From Alkalispirochaeta americana (GTDB lineage: Bacteria > Spirochaetota > Spirochaetia > DSM-27196 > Alkalispirochaetaceae): DNA of 57,225 nucleotides. The notes below the pieces were generated by a model. The model made no database searches. It saw only the letters and a list, made by a program, of their open reading frames with translations, and was not told the origin of the DNA. Positions within the stretch are counted from its first letter, which is position 1; each line of letters opens with the position of its first letter. The position numbers and the translations under genes are program-made. The DNA is taken from NCBI RefSeq assembly GCF_900156105.1, contig NZ_FTMS01000019.1, positions 1 to 57,225 on the forward strand, written 5' to 3'. Below are positions 8,258 to 16,074 of this stretch, piece after piece.

Positions 8258-9283
8258 TTAATCGTGAATCTCATAAATATGTTTTGTGTTCCCACAGGAT
8301 GCTCTAATCTTTAGAGTTGACTGCAAAATTACTTTTTGAGGGACATCGAGAGCAAACTCTTCGTTTTCGATCCTGTCGAAGAGCATTCTGGCTGCGACCA
8401 TACCAAGACGCAAAGCCGGTTGTTCCAGGGATGTGAGGCCCGGCGAGACAATGGAACACATATCAGAATTGGTCATAGCCGAGAGAGCCAGTTTTCCGGG
8501 TATGGAGATGTCCAGATCGTGCGCTGCCTTGATGACGCCAAAGGCCTGGTCATGGCTTGCCGTGATCAGGGCGTCGGGCAATTCACCACGGGTCAGTATT
8601 TTTCGGGCAGCGATGTATCCGCCCTGGATAGTATTTTCTGCTTCATGGACCACTCCGGTGAAACCATATTTATCCCGGGCCTCGTGGAACCCCTCCTCCA
8701 TGGAATCGGTCTCATAATTTCTGACGGTGTCACGCAAGAGATCGATCGAATGGTGCCCCAACCCTGTGAGATGATCCGCAAGACGCCCTACCCCTTCCTC
8801 ATAATCCAGGTAGCAGATCGTCTCTCTCCCCCGGACAGGATATTTTCCGACGTACACTGATGGCACGGAGGGATCGGAAAGCATCTGTTCTGCCTCGGCC
8901 TTCAGCAAAGGGGTCACCAGTATAATCCCGTCAACCCGGCGGGATAGCATCATCTTCAGGTAGGAACACAGTGCCTCGGGATCGTTCCGGGTATTACAGA
9001 GAAAAACCGTACTCTGTTTGTTGTACGCCACCGTTTCGATCCCGGAGATGATCTTTTGGCAGGTGCTGTTCTCTATGTTGGGAACAACCAGAGCGATCGT
9101 ATGAGTCCTGGCACGATTGAGGCCCCGAGCGAACCAGTTGGGGGTATAGTCCTGTTCCCGCATGATCTCAAGGACCCGTTGACGGGTCTCGGGAAGAACC
9201 TTTTCCGGGTGGTTCAGAACGCGTGATATTGTCGCCACGGAGACACCCGCCATTTCCGCGATGCCTTTGATATTCACACCCAT
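8258..9283 (-). CDS. LacI-family regulator of the cytosine locus
   Basis: A 341-residue repressor. ATG 9283 is chosen because the helix-turn-helix begins right after it (GVNIKGIAEMAGVSVATISR), with AAGGGCGAT just upstream; in-frame starts further upstream would add a tail unusual for the family. A hinge helix ('PNWFARGLNRARTHTIALVV') and a periplasmic-binding-like effector domain follow. It is divergent from codBA and upstream of the flavoprotein gene. A perfect palindrome next to the codBA promoter is the obvious operator. The effector is probably a pyrimidine or derivative (inference). Confidence 0.85.
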   Translation of the reverse strand: MGVNIKGIAEMAGVSVATISRVLNHPEKVLPETRQRVLEIMREQDYTPNWFARGLNRARTHTIALVVPNIENSTCQKIISGIETVAYNKQSTVFLCNTRNDPEALCSYLKMMLSRRVDGIILVTPLLKAEAEQMLSDPSVPSVYVGKYPVRGRETICYLDYEEGVGRLADHLTGLGHHSIDLLRDTVRNYETDSMEEGFHEARDKYGFTGVVHEAENTIQGGYIAARKILTRGELPDALITASHDQAFGVIKAAHDLDISIPGKLALSAMTNSDMCSIVSPGLTSLEQPALRLGMVAARMLFDRIENEEFALDVPQKVILQSTLKIRASCGNTKHIYEIHD

Positions 9284-9348
9284 ATCGCCCTTGCCATATG
9301 CCTCAAGCATACCATCTCTAGCCGAAAAAGAAAGATCCCAGAAATACG

Positions 9349-9377
9349 TTGACAACAGGGACATTCACTTGTATATG
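9349..9377 (+). promoter_or_regulatory. codBA promoter
   Basis: TTGACA (9349-9354), a 17-bp spacer and TATATG (9372-9377). Transcription should start about 7-8 bp later, inside the palindrome that follows. Confidence 0.75.
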
Positions 9378-9385
9378 TAAAAGAA

Positions 9386-9407
9386 GGGATGTAACTAGTT
9401 ACATCCC
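9386..9407. promoter_or_regulatory. 22-bp perfect palindrome, probable LacI-type operator
   Basis: Half-site GGGATGTAACT is followed immediately by its exact complement, centred at 9396/9397. It begins 8 bp after the codBA -10 box and so covers the start of transcription, the classic place for a repressor. Its even symmetry fits a LacI-family dimer, and the divergent gene encodes one. Confidence 0.85.
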
Positions 9408-9430
9408 AAATTCCTGAGGAGGTTCCGATC

Positions 9431-10669
9431 ATGGACAATACCAGGCCGCAGCACGTAGATACCGATTATTCCCTCGAAATGGTTCCGACTACAGCCCGCA
9501 AGGGTTTTTGGCCAATGTTTGTAATCATGCTTGGCTTCACCTATTTCTCGGCAAGCATGAGTGTCGGTGCCAACCTCGGAAACGGCCTGGATCTCACGGG
9601 CTTTCTCTGGGCCATTCTTATCGGAGGGGTAATCCTTGGCGCGTACACCGGTATCCTGGCCTACATCGGAAGCACCACAGGGTTGAGTCTCGACCTGCTT
9701 GCACAGCGGTCGTTCGGGTCTCTTGGATCCTACCTGCCATCGGCACTCATCAGTTTTACCCAGATTGGCTGGTTTGGTGTGGGGGTGGCCATGTTTGCGC
9801 TCCCTGTGGCAGAACTTTCGGGAATCAGCCCCGTTCTCTTGCTGATCCTGGCAGGAATTCTCATGACCGCATCGGCCTACTTCGGGATCAAGGGGCTCGA
9901 GGTAGTCAGTTTCATTTCTGTCCCTCTCATCACCGTCCTTGGAATATACTCCATGGTGACGGCCACCGTGCACGGAGGTGGGCTGACGGCAATTTTTGCC
10001 CGCTCGGCGGGTGATCTTACCATCTTTGCTGCTGTCGGCATGGTTATCGGGTCCTTTGTAAGCGGGGGAACAGCCACTCCCAACTTTGTCCGTTTTGCCC
10101 GAACCCACAAGATTGCAGTCATTACGACGGTTATTGCCTTCTTTATCGGGAACACCCTGATGTTTGCCTTCGGAGCTGTTGGGGGAGCCTTCACCGGAAT
10201 GGATGATATTTTCTACGTGATGATTGCCCAGGGTCTTGCCATACCGGCAATCCTGGTACTGGGAGCAAATATCTGGACCACCAACGATAACGCTCTCTAT
10301 ACATCAGGTTTGGGGCTCTCGAATATCACAAAGATCCGCAAACGACCGATGGTGCTGATCGCAGGCGCAATCGGTACGGCAACAGCAATGTGGCTCTATT
10401 TCAACTTCATCGGATGGCTCAGCTTTCTCAACGCAACACTCCCCCCTGTGGGAGCTATTATTTCCCTGGACTTCTTTATGCATCGCGATAAATACACTCA
10501 AGACACATCGCCTGACCAGACAGTCAACTGGGGAGCTATTATCGGAGTCATTGCAGGAGCCCTGGCGGGAAACTTTGTGAGTGCAGGGATCGCTGCTGTG
10601 AACGCCATGGCGGTTGCCCTTATCTGCTATTTCATTGCCGATACGTTTATCTATGGGAAGAAGGCCTGA
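9431..10669 (+). CDS. codB: Cytosine permease (NCS1 family)
   Basis: A 412-residue integral membrane protein of the nucleobase:cation symporter-1 family with about 12 hydrophobic segments. The N-terminal 'DYSLEMVPTTARKGFWPMF' and the central 'NIWTTNDNALYTSGLGLSNI' are characteristic of CodB. TTCCTGAGGAGG lies just upstream of ATG. It imports cytosine for the deaminase encoded 31 bp downstream and is transcribed from the palindrome-controlled promoter. Confidence 0.92.
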   Translation: MDNTRPQHVDTDYSLEMVPTTARKGFWPMFVIMLGFTYFSASMSVGANLGNGLDLTGFLWAILIGGVILGAYTGILAYIGSTTGLSLDLLAQRSFGSLGSYLPSALISFTQIGWFGVGVAMFALPVAELSGISPVLLLILAGILMTASAYFGIKGLEVVSFISVPLITVLGIYSMVTATVHGGGLTAIFARSAGDLTIFAAVGMVIGSFVSGGTATPNFVRFARTHKIAVITTVIAFFIGNTLMFAFGAVGGAFTGMDDIFYVMIAQGLAIPAILVLGANIWTTNDNALYTSGLGLSNITKIRKRPMVLIAGAIGTATAMWLYFNFIGWLSFLNATLPPVGAIISLDFFMHRDKYTQDTSPDQTVNWGAIIGVIAGALAGNFVSAGIAAVNAMAVALICYFIADTFIYGKKA

Positions 10670-10700
10670 CTCCCCCTGCCGGCACTGAAAGGGAACGACG

Positions 10701-11939
10701 ATGCTGATACGAAACCTGTATATTGAGAACGCAACGGAGCCGATGGACATACGAACCAGGGACGGTATCTTTGAGACGATTGCCCCCGACCTCACTCCGT
10801 TGCCCGGAGAAGAAGCAATTGATTGCGGAGGAAAGCTTGCCCTCCCTCCCTATGTGGAAGCACACATCCATCTGGATACCTGCCTCACGGCGGGAGACCC
10901 CGTGTGGAACCGTTCCGGGACCCTCTTTGAAGGAATCGAATGCTGGAGCAAGCGAAAAGAGAAGCTTTCGAAAAAAGATGTAAAAGACCGGGTGACGCGA
11001 GCCGTCCGAAAGCAGGCAGCCCGGGGTGTCCAGCATGTTCGAACCCACGTGGACGTGACAGATCCTTCACTGATAGCACTGGAGGCGATTCTGGAACTCA
11101 GAGACGATCTGAGAGACCTCATGGACATCCAGATTGTTGCCTTTCCCCAGGAAGGGATTCTGAGCTACCCCGGCGGAAAAGAGTTGTTGAAGAAAGCGGT
11201 TGAGCTGGGGGCTGACGCAGTGGGAGGGATACCACACTTTGAGTTTACCCGGGAGTACAGCGTGGAATCCCTCAATTTTGCCATGGAACTGGCTCAGAAA
11301 CATGACAGACTCGTTGATATTCATTGCGATGAAATAGACGACGATGCGTCTCGGGGACTTGAGACGGTGGCCACACGAGCCCTGGAGATGGAACTGTTTG
11401 ACAGGGTTACGGCAAGCCACACCACCGCCATGCACTCCTACAATAATGCCTATGTGGTACGGCTCATGCGCCTCCTGAAGATGAGCAAGATCAATTTCAT
11501 CGCCAATCCCCTGGTGAACACCCACTTGCAGGGAAGAATGGACACCTACCCGAAGCGGCGAGGCATTACACGTGTGAAAGAACTGATGGCAGAGGGAATA
11601 AACGTGGCCTTTGGAAACGATGATCTCTTCGACCCCTGGTATCCCCTGGGAAACGGCAATATGCGGGATGTGGTGTTTCTGGGCCTCCATGTGTGTCAAC
11701 TCATGGGGTACGACGATATCATGGAGGCCTACAAACTTGTCACAGAAAATGCCGCAAAAGCACTTCATCTTGGCGAAGATGAGTACGGAATAAAACCCGG
11801 AAATCCAGCGAGTTTCATCGTGGTTGACGCCGAAAACTACTACGATGCCCTGAACAATAATTCCACTCTTCTCTATTCGTGCAGAAAGGGGGCACTCATC
11901 TTCGCAGGATCATCACCTGCGGGAACACTCTACCTCTGA
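10701..11939 (+). CDS. codA: Cytosine deaminase
   Basis: Converts cytosine to uracil and ammonia. The 412 residues follow E. coli CodA almost throughout, as recalled: 'EAHIHLDTCLTAGDPVWN' with metal ligands H55 and H57, 'RTHVDVTD', 'DIHCDEIDDD' with the third His and the catalytic Glu, 'ASHTTAMHSYNNAY', 'HLQGRMDTYPKRRGITR' and 'DDLFDPWYPLGN' with the metal-binding Asp. The residue before the DD pair is Asn, where I recall His in E. coli. AAAGGGAACGACG precedes ATG. It completes a two-gene operon with codB. Confidence 0.95.
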   Translation: MLIRNLYIENATEPMDIRTRDGIFETIAPDLTPLPGEEAIDCGGKLALPPYVEAHIHLDTCLTAGDPVWNRSGTLFEGIECWSKRKEKLSKKDVKDRVTRAVRKQAARGVQHVRTHVDVTDPSLIALEAILELRDDLRDLMDIQIVAFPQEGILSYPGGKELLKKAVELGADAVGGIPHFEFTREYSVESLNFAMELAQKHDRLVDIHCDEIDDDASRGLETVATRALEMELFDRVTASHTTAMHSYNNAYVVRLMRLLKMSKINFIANPLVNTHLQGRMDTYPKRRGITRVKELMAEGINVAFGNDDLFDPWYPLGNGNMRDVVFLGLHVCQLMGYDDIMEAYKLVTENAAKALHLGEDEYGIKPGNPASFIVVDAENYYDALNNNSTLLYSCRKGALIFAGSSPAGTLYL

Positions 11940-11981
11940 GCCTGTCGCCCCTTTGGCGGGGTGATAACCTTCGGGGAACGC

Positions 11982-12011
11982 CCACGGGAAGACGCGAAGA
12001 TCTTCCCGTGG
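11982..12011. terminator. Hairpin between codA and nitroreductase gene
   Basis: CCACGGGAAGA and its complement form an 11-bp stem with an 8-nt loop, 42 bp after codA and 11 bp before the next ATG. It has no T-run. It could end codBA transcription weakly or hinder translation of the next gene. Confidence 0.5.
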
Positions 12012-12022
12012 TATGCTCCGCT

Positions 12023-12559
12023 ATGGACTATTTTCACTGGCTCAGAACACGACGAACGATCAGGAAATATACCGAAACTCCCATTTGCGAATCCCATCGG
12101 GCTATCCTGGAAGAAGCTGCTCTTCGGGCTCCCTCTTCGCGGTCCCTGCGCCCTTGGGAGTTCATCTCCGTCACCGACTCCCGGATTATACACAAACTTT
12201 CCCGGGTTAAGGTCCACGGCTCGGCTTTTCTGGCAGAAGCTCCCTACGCCATGGTTATCATCGCCGATCCCCGGACCTGTGATGTCTGGATTGAAGACTG
12301 TGCCATTGCCGCCTGGACTGTGCAGTCCGCCGCCGAGAATCTTGGTCTTGGCTCGTGCTGGATACAGCTCAGAAACCGAAGCGACTCTGCAGGAAGATCG
12401 TCCCGGGACGCCCTGGCCGAAGTCCTGGACATCCCTCCACATTACGACGCCCTGGCGATTATAGCGGTGGGGCATCCCGCAGAATCACCCCTCCCTCATC
12501 CCGAAACGTCTCTTCTCCGGGAGAAGATCCACCTGAACCGCTTCGGGAACCAGGGGTAG
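12023..12559 (+). CDS. Nitroreductase-family FMN oxidoreductase
   Basis: A 178-residue protein. Start ATG 12023 gives the family N-terminus ('LRTRRTIRKYTETP'), and the frame continues with 'ALRAPSSRSLRPWEFISV' for FMN-phosphate binding, 'AIAAWTVQSAAENLGLGSCWIQ' and 'ALAIIAVGHPAE'. This is the short single-domain NAD(P)H/flavin-dependent nitroreductase fold. The substrate cannot be told. No strong ribosome site is seen before the ATG. It precedes an Fe-S membrane protein, though a separate promoter seems to lie between them. Confidence 0.82.
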   Translation: MDYFHWLRTRRTIRKYTETPICESHRAILEEAALRAPSSRSLRPWEFISVTDSRIIHKLSRVKVHGSAFLAEAPYAMVIIADPRTCDVWIEDCAIAAWTVQSAAENLGLGSCWIQLRNRSDSAGRSSRDALAEVLDIPPHYDALAIIAVGHPAESPLPHPETSLLREKIHLNRFGNQG

Positions 12560-12598
12560 CGATCCCGTTAATAAATATTCAATATTCAATATTAGGGA

Positions 12599-12627
12599 TT
12601 GACAATATTTAAAAACCGAAATACGCT
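12599..12627 (+). promoter_or_regulatory. Possible promoter of the Fe-S membrane protein gene
   Basis: TTGACA (12599-12604) and a weak TACGCT (12622-12627) at 17-bp spacing. Just upstream is an AT-rich heptamer repeat (ATTCAAT twice, around 12575-12592), which may be a binding site or only an UP-like element. Confidence 0.45.
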
Positions 12628-12636
12628 TCGATCCAT

Positions 12637-13455
12637 ATGAAACTCATGAACCAACCCTCCCGAAGCAATCGATCCACGGGGGCTGGAAAGCCCCGATACT
12701 ACATGAAGAAGAACCGGATTTTCTCGCGAACACGACGGATATCCTGGTTACTGGTGCCCCTTTTTGCCCTGGGCGCGCTCTATCTTCCGCTGCTTGGACT
12801 GGGAGTTCTTGGTATCATGATAATCATCACAGGTACCGGGTTTTTTCAGGGAAGGTTCTTTTGCGGCCGCCTGTGTCCCCACGGCAGCCTCTTTGACCGA
12901 TTCATGTTGCCCCTATCGCTCAACAGGAAGATCCCCTCTTTCTTCACTTCGCCGGTGACAAAATGGGGGTTCTTTTCGCTCTACATGGTAATGTTCGCCC
13001 TGCGCATTGGCCAGGTCGTGCCCCTCTGGGGCGACCTGGAGTTTCTGCATCGCCTGGGAGACCTCATGGGTATCCAGTATCTGGCGATGCCCACCGTTGC
13101 AGGAATCACCTTGTCCTTTTTGAACCCCCGGACCTGGTGCACGGTTTGTCCGATGGGAACCTTTGGAGAAGTCCTTCACAATGCCGGGACAGCCCTGAAG
13201 GCCAACCGCTCCCGGGACAGGAAGCTTACTCTCTCGAACCCTGAAAAATGCATCTCCTGCGGCATTTGCGCGCGGGTCTGTCCCATGCAACTCAGCCCGT
13301 ATACCTCCTTTGACGACAAAGGGCAGTTCAGCAATTCCGCCTGCCTGCGCTGTGGTGTCTGCGCGGCTCACTGTCCGCCAGGGATTCTTTCTTTCGCCAA
13401 TGCCGACGAAGCGGAGCAGTTCACCCGATCGGAGGCCCCTTCGGGAAATTTTTGA
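12637..13455 (+). CDS. NapH/YccM-like membrane ferredoxin
   Basis: A 272-residue inner-membrane electron carrier. It has hydrophobic segments at about 35-62, 110-130 and 150-170. Two Cys motifs lie on the membrane domain (CGRLCPHGSL, CTVCPMGTF), and two ferredoxin motifs sit at the C-terminus (CISCGICARVCP and CLRCGVCAAHCP). This is the layout of NapH, NosR C-termini and YccM, which pass electrons from quinol to periplasmic or soluble partners. No partner reductase is adjacent except the nitroreductase. The start is uncertain: ATG 12646 and 12703 are possible. The last 88 bp overlap the convergent MATE gene. Confidence 0.82.
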   Translation: MKLMNQPSRSNRSTGAGKPRYYMKKNRIFSRTRRISWLLVPLFALGALYLPLLGLGVLGIMIIITGTGFFQGRFFCGRLCPHGSLFDRFMLPLSLNRKIPSFFTSPVTKWGFFSLYMVMFALRIGQVVPLWGDLEFLHRLGDLMGIQYLAMPTVAGITLSFLNPRTWCTVCPMGTFGEVLHNAGTALKANRSRDRKLTLSNPEKCISCGICARVCPMQLSPYTSFDDKGQFSNSACLRCGVCAAHCPPGILSFANADEAEQFTRSEAPSGNF

Positions 13456-14804
13456 AGCTGGAGGCGCCCTTTCAGGATCGATCTGGCCCAGACAAGGCTG
13501 AAACAGGCAGCACTCCAGTTAACCAGAACCAGCCCCCAGAAAACGCCCCGCTCTTCCATCCCCAGGGAAAAGGCCAGGAAAGGAAAAACCAGGAATGGTG
13601 CCAGAGCCTGCCGGTAGAGCGCAACCCAGACGATCATCCTGGGTTTCTTCAGTCCCTGAAGAAGCGAGTTGCACATGTTGATAAGGATGTAACTGAAAAA
13701 GGTGAGAACCTGAATATAGAGGTAGGTGCGGCCAATCTGGAGCACCCTCTCATTTTCTGTAAAGAGCCTCAGCAGAAATGGTGCCAGGGCAATCACCGGT
13801 GTGAGAACCGCCACAGTGACAACCAGGGCGCACCGCAGGGACCAGGAAAAGGATTCCTGCACACGATCGAGGCGTCCCGCTCCGTTGTTCTGGGCTACCA
13901 CCGTGGCCAGAGCGACATTAATCCCCAAAAGGGGCAAGAGGGCAATCTGTTCGATCCGCAGGGCCGCTCCGTACGCCGCCAGAGGATCTCTTCCAAAACG
14001 GGAGATGAAAAAATTGATAACAAAAGACCCCAGCGTCATCACCAGAAAGTTTAGTGTCGCCGGCAAGGCCTGTCTGACAAGATCTCCCAGGATATCTCTG
14101 CGAGGAAAAAAGTCGCTTTGCCTGGCCCCCTCGAAGGCTCCTGCCTTCCGGGCTTCGCGAAGCACATAACATCCGCCGACACCAAAGAGAATCACCGTGG
14201 CCAGAGCTGTTCCCGCTTCCTCAAGGCGGGGAATCACCCTGATTCCCCGAAACTCCAGACCAAACATAAGCACCGGATCAAGAAGCAGATTGGCGAGGCT
14301 CATGACGATCAGGAGGTTTCTCCAGGAACGAGTATTACCCCGGGCTTGCAGACCAGCATTTATTGTATTGGCCAGAATGATGAGAACGGAACCTCCCACA
14401 ATGACCCTCATATATCGAAGTCCACCCTCGAGAACCCGGCCTTGGGCACCAAAGAAGCGGAAGATCAGCGGCAGGGCAAAAAAAAGCGGAACAGCCACCA
14501 GGGCGGTACTCACCAGGGCCAGGATAATCGCCTGAGACTGGTATAAAACGGCCCGGGAGCGATTTCCCTCACCCAGGGAGTTGGCAATCAGGGCTGCGCC
14601 ACCGCTTTGGATACCAATGGCAATGCTCAAGATGATGAAATATATCGGAAACGAGAGGGAGAGCGCTGCCAGAGAATCTGTGGACAACCGTCCTGCGTAG
14701 AAGGTGTCCACGACGTTAAAGAGAGTATTGAAGAAATACCCCAGGCTTGCCGGGACCGCGATGCGCCGGATCAAAGCCGGAATGGGGTCACGAGTGATGT
14801 CCAA
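13368..14804 (-). CDS. MATE-family multidrug/organic-cation exporter
   Basis: A 478-residue membrane protein with twelve predicted segments in two homologous halves. N-terminal features are 'PASLGYFFNTLFNVVDTFYAGRLSTDSLAALSL' style and 'GIQSGGAALIANSLGEG'; the second half shows 'LPATLNFLVMTLGSFVINFFISRFG' and 'VALATVVAQNNGAGR'. TTG 14804 is taken as start because GGAGG lies 5 nt upstream. The C-terminal 30 residues form a polar tail encoded in the overlap with the Fe-S protein gene. Substrate unknown. Confidence 0.9.
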   Translation of the reverse strand: MDITRDPIPALIRRIAVPASLGYFFNTLFNVVDTFYAGRLSTDSLAALSLSFPIYFIILSIAIGIQSGGAALIANSLGEGNRSRAVLYQSQAIILALVSTALVAVPLFFALPLIFRFFGAQGRVLEGGLRYMRVIVGGSVLIILANTINAGLQARGNTRSWRNLLIVMSLANLLLDPVLMFGLEFRGIRVIPRLEEAGTALATVILFGVGGCYVLREARKAGAFEGARQSDFFPRRDILGDLVRQALPATLNFLVMTLGSFVINFFISRFGRDPLAAYGAALRIEQIALLPLLGINVALATVVAQNNGAGRLDRVQESFSWSLRCALVVTVAVLTPVIALAPFLLRLFTENERVLQIGRTYLYIQVLTFFSYILINMCNSLLQGLKKPRMIVWVALYRQALAPFLVFPFLAFSLGMEERGVFWGLVLVNWSAACFSLVWARSILKGRLQLQKFPEGASDRVNCSASSALAKERIPGGQ

Positions 14805-14907
14805 GAACTCCTCCTCGGGGTAATCTAGCGATTTTTTTCAGTGCAAGCTACACATTCCGGGGATACCGAGCTGTACCTTTCCCCGACAGCGATAGTATCT
14901 TCTATTC

Positions 14908-16074
14908 ATGAGAGTTTTTGTATTCTTTTCTGCGGCAATTATCGTTCTTTTTGGACAGGTCGATCTTCCCGGACAAACCCCTCGCAGGGAGATGCGCGGC
15001 GCGAGTCAGGAACATGGCTTCTATCTGGAGAGAGTCGTCACAGGTCTGGAACATCCCTGGGCCATTGCTTTCCTTCCTGATGGCACTGCCATTGTGACAG
15101 AACGAGCAGGGAGAGCTCACTTACTCGATGAAACCGGGCTTCGCCAGCTCTCGGGACTCCCCCCAGTGCAGGCGGGCGGCCAGGGAGGTCTTCTGGACGT
15201 GAAGCCCCACCCGAACTTTCACGAAAACAGTCTCCTCTACTTCTCCTACGTTACCACCGGTCCGGGAGGATCCGGAACCGCGATAGGCCGGGGACGGCTT
15301 GAGGGCCTGTCGATTCGGGAGTGGGAGGAGATCTTCCGAATGAACCGCTTCTCCCGGGGGACACGGCACTTCGGTTCGCGCCTCTCTTTTCTGCCCGATG
15401 GAACGCTTTTGGCAACTCTGGGAGACAGAGGCGAGAGCAATCGGGCCCAGGATAGAAAGGACCACGCCGGCAGCACCATCCGGATTCGGGATGATGGCTC
15501 GATACCTGATGATAACCCCTGGCCGAACACTCCGGGAGTTCAACCAGAGCTTTTCACCTGGGGGAACCGGAACTCCCAGGGGATGACCGTAGACAGAGAA
15601 ACAGGGAGAATCTGGCAGACCGAACACGGCCCACGCGGGGGTGATGAGCTGAATCTGATCCAGCCTGGACGGAACTACGGCTGGCCCGTGATCAGCCATG
15701 GCGTGGACTACCGCACGGGGCAGCCCCCCCAAGAGGGAACCCATCACCCGGGAATGGAGCAGCCCGTACTTCACTGGACTCCTGCCCTGGCACCATCGGG
15801 ACTGGTTCTTTACACCGGAGAGGCCTTTCCCGGCTGGCAGGGGAATTTGTTTGCCGGCGGTTTGGCAGGACAACAGATTCGCCGCATCGTTCTTGAAGGA
15901 GAGACGGTTATTCATGAGGAAGTTCTCCTGGACACTCACGTGGGCAGGATCCGCGACGTTGCCCAGGCACCTCAGGGCTTTCTATATCTGGTAACCGATC
16001 AGCGCGGAGGCGCGATATATCGCCTTACTCCAGCCCATGGGTCTTCTGGCCAGGAGAGTTTTTCGGAGGAATAA
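14908..16074 (+). CDS. PQQ-type soluble aldose/sugar dehydrogenase (YliI/Asd-like)
   Basis: A secreted 388-residue beta-propeller enzyme of the glucose/sorbosone dehydrogenase family. Residues 1-23 are a signal peptide. The mature protein shows 'VVTGLEHPWAIAFLPDGTAIVTERAGR', 'GGQGGLLDVKPHPNF', 'RHFGSRLSFLPDGTLLATLGDRG', 'TWGNRNSQGMTVDRETGRIWQTEHGPRGGDELN' and 'NYGWPVISHGVDY'. These fit PQQ and calcium binding at the propeller centre and oxidation of an aldose in the periplasm. No PQQ biosynthesis genes are in the window. Its end overlaps the convergent kinase gene by 50 bp. Confidence 0.88.
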   Translation: MRVFVFFSAAIIVLFGQVDLPGQTPRREMRGASQEHGFYLERVVTGLEHPWAIAFLPDGTAIVTERAGRAHLLDETGLRQLSGLPPVQAGGQGGLLDVKPHPNFHENSLLYFSYVTTGPGGSGTAIGRGRLEGLSIREWEEIFRMNRFSRGTRHFGSRLSFLPDGTLLATLGDRGESNRAQDRKDHAGSTIRIRDDGSIPDDNPWPNTPGVQPELFTWGNRNSQGMTVDRETGRIWQTEHGPRGGDELNLIQPGRNYGWPVISHGVDYRTGQPPQEGTHHPGMEQPVLHWTPALAPSGLVLYTGEAFPGWQGNLFAGGLAGQQIRRIVLEGETVIHEEVLLDTHVGRIRDVAQAPQGFLYLVTDQRGGAIYRLTPAHGSSGQESFSEE

